Shown: piece by piece, positions 1 through 9,000 of the stretch
Numbering within the stretch: the first letter of the stretch is position 1
Layout of the letters: every line of letters starts with the position of its first letter
Assembly: GCA_030628445.1 (NCBI GenBank)
Contig: DAOVQV010000018.1
Coordinates: forward strand, 1-11,901
DNA length: 11,901 bases
Source: Phycisphaerae bacterium
GTDB lineage: Bacteria; Planctomycetota; Phycisphaerae; SM23-33
Direction of reading: 5' to 3'
Program-made: the position numbers and the translations under genes
The notes under the pieces: model-generated
What the model was told of the DNA's origin: nothing
Database searches by the model: none
What the model saw: only the letters and a program-made list of their open reading frames with translations

Positions 1-3000
1 ACCAGCGCCACCGTCCCGTCCGCGTCCGAGACGCCGGTCGCCGTCAGAGTGAGGATGTCTCCTCTGGTCACATCGGGGGCATCCAAGCCGGTGATGACAG
101 GCGGCTCGGTCTCCACGAACCCGGTTGTGCGGGCGTTGGCAACAAGCGTCAGATCGCTCAAACCGTTGTCGTTGTCACGTGCTTGCGCGAAGTACCAGTA
201 CTGCAGTCCCGGCGTCGGGCCGGCGCCCCAGCCCGCCGTGGAAACAACGAGCTCCCACTCGTCGCCGCCAATGTCAGCCCCGTCTCCCAGCAGCATGTCG
301 CCGGCGTCGTACGTGTCATTGATACTGCGGAAGAATCGCACCCCCATCACGCCGACCAGATCGGGGTCAACCGCGTTCCACGCAGTCAGGGTGAGATCGT
401 TACCCTTCAACACCGTGGGGGTGGGGGCGGCCGTCACGCTGAGGATGGTGGGCCGTTGGTGCACTCTACCCGTTGTGGATACGACGTTGCTCCAGGCGTC
501 GGTGTCGTCGTCTTGCGCGCGGGCGAAGTACATGTGCAGACCAGGGGTGTAGCTGGACGTATCGGCGTCCGGATCGAGGCGCCACAGAGTGGGGTCTAGA
601 GCATCCGGCACATAGGTGGTGCCGAGCAACACGTCCGTTCCCACCTCGAGTGTCCAGTTGCCGTCATCGTGGTAGAACTCGACCCGGCGGATGTTGCCTT
701 CCGGATCGACGACGCCCGCGGCCTCCAGACTCAACGGCTCGCCTTGGGCCACCGGATCGGGGTCGTCTCTCAGGACACCGACGACGGGCGCGCCGTCAAC
801 GATGCCCGTGGTGGAAGCGGCCGGCACGCTCCATGCATCGCTGTTGTCCTGTGCCCGGGCGAAGTACGTCTGCAGGCCCAGTTCCCAGCCGCTGGTCGAA
901 ATGTTCGTAAGCTCCCAATCAGAGCCTGACTGGATGCCGATGCCCAACAGGGCGTCGTCGTCGGGTTCCAGTTGCGTGCTGAAGTTGCTGTCGCGGTAGA
1001 ACTCCACTTGCACCACCCAGCCGTCCACATCCTCCACGACTGTGGCCTCCAGCGTGAGATACTCGCCCCGGGTGACGGGGTCGGGATCGTCGTCCAGTGC
1101 CGTGATGGTGGGTCGCTGGTTGACGTAACCCGTAGTGGAGGCCGCGTCCTCGTCCAGCGTCCAGACGCCCAGGTCGTCGCGCGCACGCGCGAAGTAGGTG
1201 TGCTGGCCGCCCTGCCAGGTGACGGCGCCCATCCAGAACCAGCCGTCGCCCACGGTCGGGTCCACGCCCAGCCAGACGTCCACTGTGTGGTCCAGAATCC
1301 CGTTGCCGTCCATGTCGCGGTAGAACTCGACGGCGTCCACATAGTCACCGTCCACGTCGTGGACGCCCGTGGCCTCCAGACGCAGAACCTGTCCTTGCGT
1401 TACGGGATGGGGTGTGTCGGTCAGTCCTGACACGACGGGCCGCCGATTGACGGGCGGCGAGGCCGTCGCGTAGCTCCAGCCGTCCATGCCGTCCTTGGCC
1501 CGAGCGAAGAATATGGTCGTGTCGGTCACGGCAGCGAACGTGATGGACCACGAGTCGCTCAGCGAGTCGTAGACGACGCCGTCACCGATCAGTAGTTCGT
1601 CCGCCCCTTCGTTGTAGACGCCGTTCTTGTTGGTGTCGCGGTAGAACTCCACCTCCACCACGGCGCCGCCCACATCCGCCACGCCTGTGGCCGTCAGCGT
1701 CAGGTCGTCGCCGTAGGGAACCGGGTTGGGGCTCGCAGTGACGGCCGTTACTACCGGTCGGCCGTTCACATAGCCCACAGCGGAGACGGATTCGCTCCAC
1801 ACGCCCAGGTCGTCCTGCGCTCTGGCGAAGTACATGTGGGTGCCCGGCGTCCAGCGTGGGGCCCAAATGGGGTCCTGATCGTCCACGAAGACTTGCAGCG
1901 AGAAGTCGGCCCCCACCGCTGTGTCGTTGAATCCCAGGAGGTAGTCGTTGTTTTCGTCGAAGCTGCTAGTCCCATCGTCGAGGTAGAACTCGACACGCTC
2001 GGCGACGCCGTTGCTGTCGAAAACGTTCTTCGCCACCAGGGTCAGGTAGTATCCCTCGGTGACCGGGTCCGGCTGGTCCTCCAGGCCGCCTACGATAATG
2101 GGACCCGGATTGGTCACGCGCCCGCTTTCGCTGACTGCGTAGCTCCAGCCGCCTTCGTCGATGACAGTATTGACATCATCCCGGTCATCCTGCGCACGGG
2201 CGAAGTAGATGTGATCGCCCACGGCCCAGTCAACTGTCCCTTGCCACTGGTAGCTGCGACCGCCGTTGAACTCGCCAAGGTAAGTGACGCCGTCCGGATC
2301 GAGCTGCTGGTCGAGTCCGAGGTCCAGCGCGCCGTTCTGGTTGGCGTCCCGGTAGAACTCGACCGATACGATAGCGTCGCCGTCGGCGTCCCGAAGGCCC
2401 GTTGCCGTCAGAGTAAGTGTCTCGCCCTGATCCACGGGATCAACGTCATCCATCAGGCTCGGGATGCCCGTCAAGAGGCTCAGATTTCCTGAGCCGTTGT
2501 TCGCGACGATCAAGTCCTGAGTGCCGTCCAGGTTGAAGTCCGCGACCGCGATGCCCACCGGGGTGGTGCCAACGTCATAGTCTACGTGGGCGCCGAAATT
2601 GCCTTGCCCGTTGCTCCGCAGGACCGACACCTTGTTCGATACGTCCCTGGTCACGACCAGGTCGGTCCGGTTGTCGGCGTCGAGCAAGCCGGCCGTGACA
2701 AACGAGGGGGCGCCCGCGGTCACCGAGAAGGGGCTGTTCGCCGAGTCGGTGAACGTGCCCTCCCCGTCGCCCAGGAGGAGTGACACGTCGTGGCTGCCCG
2801 AGTTGGCCACGGCCAGGTCGAGGTCGCCGTCCTCGTTGAAATCGCCCATCAGCAGCGACTCGGGCGTCGTGCCGGCGGTCACTGTGCTTGAGGCGGAGAA
2901 CGCTCCCAGACCGTCGCCGAACAGGATGGCCACTCGAGCCGCGCCGCTCTCGGCAACCGCCAGGTCCAGCTTGCTGTCGCCATTGAAGTCGCCCGTGACC

Positions 3001-6000
3001 ACGCCGACAGGGCCCAAGAGGGTCAGCGACTGCGCCGTTGGCGCGCCGAATGCCCCGGTGCCGTCGCCCAGCAATATGCTCACGTCATTGGCGCTCTGGT
3101 TGGTGACGGCCAGGTCAACGTTGCCGTCCTTGTCGTAGTCGCCCAGGGCCAGCCCCACAGGGTTCGTCCCGGCGGGATAGGCGGTCGCGGCCTGGAACGT
3201 ACCGTCGACCTCGCCCATAAGGACCGACACGTTGTTGCTGCCGGAGTTGGTCACCACCAGGTCGAGGAAGGCGTCGGTGCCGGGGTTCAGGTTGTAGACA
3301 AGGACGGTCTCGGGCGCGTTGCCTATAGTGTACGTGGCTGCGCTGAACGTGCCGTCGCCATTGCCCAGCAGCACCGAGAGGGTGCCCCCGGCGTGGATCA
3401 CTACCAGGTCCGGCAGGTCGTTCCCGTCCAGATCGGCGCTCACGACGGCAACGGGCAGGGCGGCCGGCAGGCCGATGGTGGTTGCCGGCTCGAAGGTGCC
3501 GCCGAAGACCGGCCTGGTGTTCACGTTACCCGTGAACGTCACCAGAGTGGCGTTCTCGTGCGACCAGTCGCCATAGTTGTCCAGGACCCTGGCCATGTAG
3601 GTGTGCTCGCCGGCCGGCCAGGTGACCTGGGCCGTCCAGGTCCAGCCGTCGGCGCCGTTGGAGTCCACGCCCAGCAGTTCCTGCGGGTCGAATACGGTGT
3701 CTCCGTTCAAGTCGCGGTAAAAGGCGACGTAGTCCACCTGGCCATAGGGGTCATCCACGCCGATGGCGGTCAGGGTCAATTGCCCGCCTTCGGTGACGGG
3801 CTCCGGATCGCCGTCGAGGCTGCCTATTACGGGCGGGATGTTCCTGACGTTGCCACTGGAGGTCGCGCTGATCTCGCTGCTCCAGCGGTCGCCGGCGTCC
3901 TGGGCCACGGCGAAGAATGACTGCGTGCCAGGGGGCCAGTTCACCGTGTCAATGAAGGTATCCCAGTAAGGGCTCTCGACCCAGTCGGCCTCCCGCACGA
4001 AGAACCGCCAGTCGTCGGCGGCGCCGCCTCGGACGTTGCCGACGTTGACGCCGCGGCCGAGCCATTGGTCGGTGTACGGGTCGAACTCGCCGTTGTAGTT
4101 CGAGTCGCGGTAGAAGTGCACCTTACGCACGAGCGTGCCGCCGCTGTTCTCGCCGGCCTGCACGTCAACGGCTGTCAGGACGATGTCCTGGTGCTCGAAG
4201 ACCTCGTCGGCCCAGATCGGCTCGTTGGTATCCCAGCCGTCGCTTGAGTTGTCGTCGCGGAACAGGACGTTGCCCTGGATTCCCTGGGCTCCGTCCTCGG
4301 TCGTCCATCCCGCGACAGGATCAGCATAAATCTGCGCTTCCTGGATGTCGTGATACACGCCGTCGTCGTCAATGCTGGCGTCCGCCCATACCTCGTCGGT
4401 GGGCGATGTTGACACCCACAGATTGCCCACGTCCCCAGCGGTACCTACGTCAGTGGTCCACAGGCCACCGCCGTCCCAGATGGGTGTATCGGGGGCGTCA
4501 TACTCGCCGAGAATACCCGCGTCCAGCCATGCGTCTTCAGTCCAGTTGAAGCGCCCGTCGCCGTTAAGATCGTTGAAGAGCGCGGTGCCTTGGGTGCCGG
4601 CAGTGCCGCCGAGGGTGTCCCAGATGGGGGCATTAGCCCCGGCATAGACCTGATACTCCCAGTCGTAGACACCGTTGTCGGCATCTCCCCCGCCGCTACC
4701 CTCGTGCCAGAGGTCTTCATCGGTGTCCCAGCGCCCGTTGTAATCCGCGTCGCTGAAGATCACGTCGCCGCGGATACCTTCATCGCTGTTGGCGAGCGGC
4801 GGCACGCCGTTGAGGATGACGCTGTCGTTCTGGTCGTTGTAGACGCCGTCCACGTAGAGGGCGGCAATGGTGGGCCTCTGGTTCACCAGCGTGCGCGCCG
4901 GCAGGCTTCCGGCGCCGTCGTTATCCACGGCCACCGCGTAGTAGATGCGGCTGGTGTCGCCGGCAAAGGGCCCGGTGAACGACCAGCCGTCGCTCCCGTC
5001 GGTGTCCACCCCCAGAAGCCTGTCAACCTGCTCGGCCCAGACGGGGTCCGTGCCGTGGTCGTAGCCGTCGCTGCCGGCGTCGTAGAACAGCACGTTGCCT
5101 TCGATGCCCGGCGTGCCAAGGGCGGTGTCCCAGACGGGGGTATTGGTCCCGGCGTAGACCGGCAGGTCGGTGGCATCGTAGTAACCGGGCAGCGTGCCCG
5201 TGCTGTCGTCCCAGATCTCTTCGCCGACGTCCCACTGCGCGTTGTCGTTCTCATCGAAGAACAGCAGGCCCGTGGTCCCCGGGTCCCCGGAGGTCGGTTC
5301 TCCGGCGCCCGGATTCAGGAGCGGCTGGATCCAGAGGTCCTCGTGCCTGATGTAGATTCCGTCGGCTTCCGCGTCAAAGAGCCCGTCTCCGTCGTCGCGG
5401 TAGAACTCGACCCGGACGATGCCGCCGTCCAGGTCTTCGACGCCGTTCGCGGTCAGTGTGAGTTGGTCGCCGCCCGAAATGGCCTCCCTGTTGTCGGTCA
5501 GGGTGAATATCAGCGGCCTCTGGTTCAGCGCGATGTCAACGGACCGCGTCAGGCTGTGGCCGACGTACTCGGGGTTGTTCCAGGGGTCGTAATCGTCATC
5601 GTGGGCCCTGGCGTAGTAGGTGACTTCCAGTTGTTCACCGGCCCCGGGGACGATGGAGACGCGCCCCGCGTAGCCGAAGGGCAGCTCGACCTGGGCGATC
5701 TCGCCGTCGTAGGGGTCGAGGTCAAGCGGATCGGAGTTGTGGAACGGGAAGGCCTGGGCCAGCACGGCCAGGTTCAGCCTCTCAGTGACCAGGAAGTTCT
5801 GAACGTTGTCGCCGTCGAAGTCGCCCACCATCACGGCGCTGGGCCGGTCTAACAGGCCGCCCATCGTGTAGTCGTCTGCGTTGTAGTTGCCGAAAAGATT
5901 GCCGAAGTCGGCCACGTTGTGGGTGGTGAAAGTGTGGTAGCCGGCCCGCTGCGAATCGTCTATGCCGAAGTTGGCGGACGTCTCGAATTCGTTCAGGAAG

Positions 6001-9000
6001 ACCGACAGGCTGCCGCCTATCAGGTTGGTCGTCACCAGGTCAATGTAGGGCTCCCGCACGCCGTCGTCTATCAACTCGGACTCGACGCTGCCCTGCAGCC
6101 ACCACCAGTCGGTGTCGCCGCCAGAGTCCATCGAGTGGAGCTGCCTGGACTCGTCGGCGTCTATGTTGTAGGCGGTGATGGACGAGGGGCCGTCGCCGGT
6201 GATGTAGGTGCCCATGTGCATGTCGGCCCACAGGTCTTCGCCGGCAGTCCAATCGGTCGAGAAGTTGCCGTCGTAGAAGTAGACGTTGCCCTGGATGCCC
6301 AGCTCGCCGCCCTGGAGCTCCCAGGGCTGGGCTTCATAGATCACCGTGTCGGCGACGTTATCGAACACAGCATCATCGGCTGCATCGGCCCAGAGCGGCT
6401 CGCCCGGGTCCCAGGTGCCGTTGGCCCTGGGGGCGACTTGCACGTCTACGCCCTCATCATAATGACCGATGGTGCCTGAGGCATCCTCTGCCCAGACGTT
6501 TTCGCCCGGGTCCCAGACGCCGTTGTCGTTCGCGTCGCTGAAGCGCAGATTCGCCTGGCTGCGGGACATGGGGTGGATCCAATCGGTCTGGCCGTAGATG
6601 CGGATGTCGGTGTCATCCCAGCCGGAGAGGCCGCGCTCGCCTTCGGCCCAGACCGGCTCGCCTTCAGTCCACTGCCCGTTGGAGTCCGCATCGTAGAACC
6701 AGATGTTGCCGCGGATGCCCGCCTGACCGTCGTAAGTGTTCCACCCCCGGTTTATGTCGAGGAAATACACGTCCCCCTGCGTGCCGGTGGCGCCGTCCCA
6801 GACGTTCCAGTTGGCCAGATTATCGTAGCCGGGCCCTCCGAGCTGATACTCGCGGTCGGCGTCCTCTATGCGGAAGTCCGTCCAGTGGTCGTAGACGCCC
6901 CTGTCGACGCCCGCCATGGCCGACCTGGCTTCGTTGGGGTAGAGGCCCAGGAAGCTCTCCACCCTGCCACCCTGGTTGCTGGGCCACGTCATGTGATTGC
7001 CCAGCAGGACCGAGACGCGGTTGGTCTGGGAATTCGCCGTGGCGACGTCTATGTCGGGAAGGTTCCTGTCGTAGTTGGTCTTGTTGAAGCTGTCAGGGTC
7101 CCAGTTGTCTTCCAGGAAGTTGGCGGCGACGATGGAATCGCCCGCGCCCACGGGAACGTCAGGGCTGACGCCGCGGTGGTCCGCCCAGACGCCCTCTCCC
7201 ACACTCCATCTGCCGTTGCCGTTGGCGTCAACAAAGAATACACGTCCCGCGATGCCCACGGCGCCATCGGGGACGTCCCAGGCGAGAACGTCATGGATCT
7301 GAGTATCCCAGGCAGTGTCGTAGACGCCGGGCCTGCCAAGGAATGAAGAATCGGCCCACAGGTCTTCGTTGGGGTCCCAGAACCCGTTCTCATTGACGTC
7401 GTAGAACAAGACGTCGCCGTGGATGCCGAAAGTGCCATCGGGGATGCCGAGTAGTTCCGGCGTTGCGTCAACCTGGGAGTCAACGCCCTCGGTGTACACC
7501 TGATCGGCGTCAGTGTCGGCAAAGACGAACTCCCCCGGGTAGTAATTCGTCGCAGGATTGGGGATGTCCCAAAGCCCGTTGTCATTGATGTCGTAGAACC
7601 AGAGATCGCCGGCGATGCCAGGTTGCCCCGTCAGGGTAGTCCAGCCGAAGGGGTTGTAGACCTTGATGTCTATGCCGTCATCGTACACGCCGTTAGCGAG
7701 CATATCGGCCCAGGCATCCTCACCCGCATCCCACACGCCGTTAGCAACAACGAAGTCACGGAAAAGCAGATTGCCCTGGGTGGTCGGGGCCGGGGTTTCC
7801 CACCGCGCTCCTGAATAGATGCGGGAGTCAATGCCCTCCTCGTAGATGCCGTTAGCATTCACGTCACCCCAGACGTCTTCCTCGGCATCCCAGGTTCCGT
7901 TGGCGTTCAGGTCGTTGAAGTAAAGGTTGGCCGGGACCCCGGCGTCCTGGTCAACAAGCGTGCCACTGGCGTAGACGATGGTATCGGGCAGCAGGGCGTC
8001 GTAGGTCGCGTTGGCATTGAGATCGGCAAAGACGGCTTCATTCGGCTGCCACAGGCCGTCCACAACCCAGTCGTCATCCAGCAGGAGGTTGCCCTGGATG
8101 CCCGGCAGAGAGCCGTGCAGTATCAGGTCGTAAGAGGGATTCGGCCCACCGTACACACGGGCGTAATAGGTCCCCGCGGCCAACGTATCGAGCGAGATCT
8201 GTTCGTTGTCCGAGGTGCTGGTGGACGAAGCGACCAGCGCCACGGTTGAGTCGTACAATTCGAGGTCGAGGTTCCCGCTCGCGTCTACGAACTCGATGCG
8301 CACGAAGTCGTTGACACCGCCGGCAAGCAGGTCGAATTCGAACCAATCCTCGTCCGCCTGGGGGAGGGCCAGGTCGTACCAGCCTCGCCAGGCCAGCGCG
8401 GTCCCCAGGTCAGTGGCAAGAAGATCGGAGTCGTTCGGCTCGTAGATGTCACCCACCACGACGACCGTGATATGGTTGTCTGGGCCCAGATCGTAGGTGC
8501 CGCCGTAGGCGAGGAACGTGATCTCGTACTCTCCCTCGGCGTCAACGGCGAACGGGTCCTCACCGGTGATGGCATTGTATGGGTCATCGGCAGCGGGATC
8601 ATAGCCGCCGATGCCGACGTAGTAGTTGCCCGTGGTGGGTGCCACGAACTGAAAGGTCACGAGGGCTCCGGCTATACCGTCGTCAACGAAGAAGACCCAA
8701 GCGCCATTCGAATTCCAGATAGTGAAGTCGGTTGCGAGCGGATCCGTGTCGTCAGTGTACGGAACCGGGTTGACGGTCACCTCCAGGAGGGCGCCCTCCT
8801 CCAGGGTGACGCGGTACATGTCATAGTCTTGCCCGGTCAGTTCCTCATGATAGTAAGGCGCAACAGCCGTCGCGTGCGTTCCCTCTACCCAGCCGTTTCG
8901 CCAGACATAGTCGTATACGACTTGCTGCGTTTCGGCGCCCGTTATGCCCGTCTCCATCGCCCGGCCAATGACGCCACCAGCATCGCCGAAAAAGCCCGGG

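Noticed and set aside
770..1348. Minus-strand frame of 192 codons rich in Trp, Thr and Ser
   Set aside because: It is out of frame with the giant gene and shows codon-shifted low-complexity sequence. The in-frame reading gives intact Ig-like modules M11 and M12.
990..1655. Recurring plus-strand words around gcggtagaactc as possible DNA-level repeats or regulatory sites
   Set aside because: They are the antisense of the conserved VEFYRD codons in each Ig-like module (e.g. near 996, 1320, 1641) and are fully explained by protein repeats.
4590..5852. Plus-strand open frame of about 420 codons, rich in Val, Gly and Asp
   Set aside because: Same antisense effect: it mirrors the Asp (gtc) and Val (gac) codons of the minus-strand gene. 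No family motif and no credible start.
7170..8105. Calling the WDG repeat a dockerin or classical EF-hand
   Set aside because: The Asp/Asn loop fits EF-hand spacing, but the flanks look like beta strands (GNVLFYD, IYxG) rather than the helices of those families, and the unit has a conserved Trp at loop position 8. Only the loop is shared.
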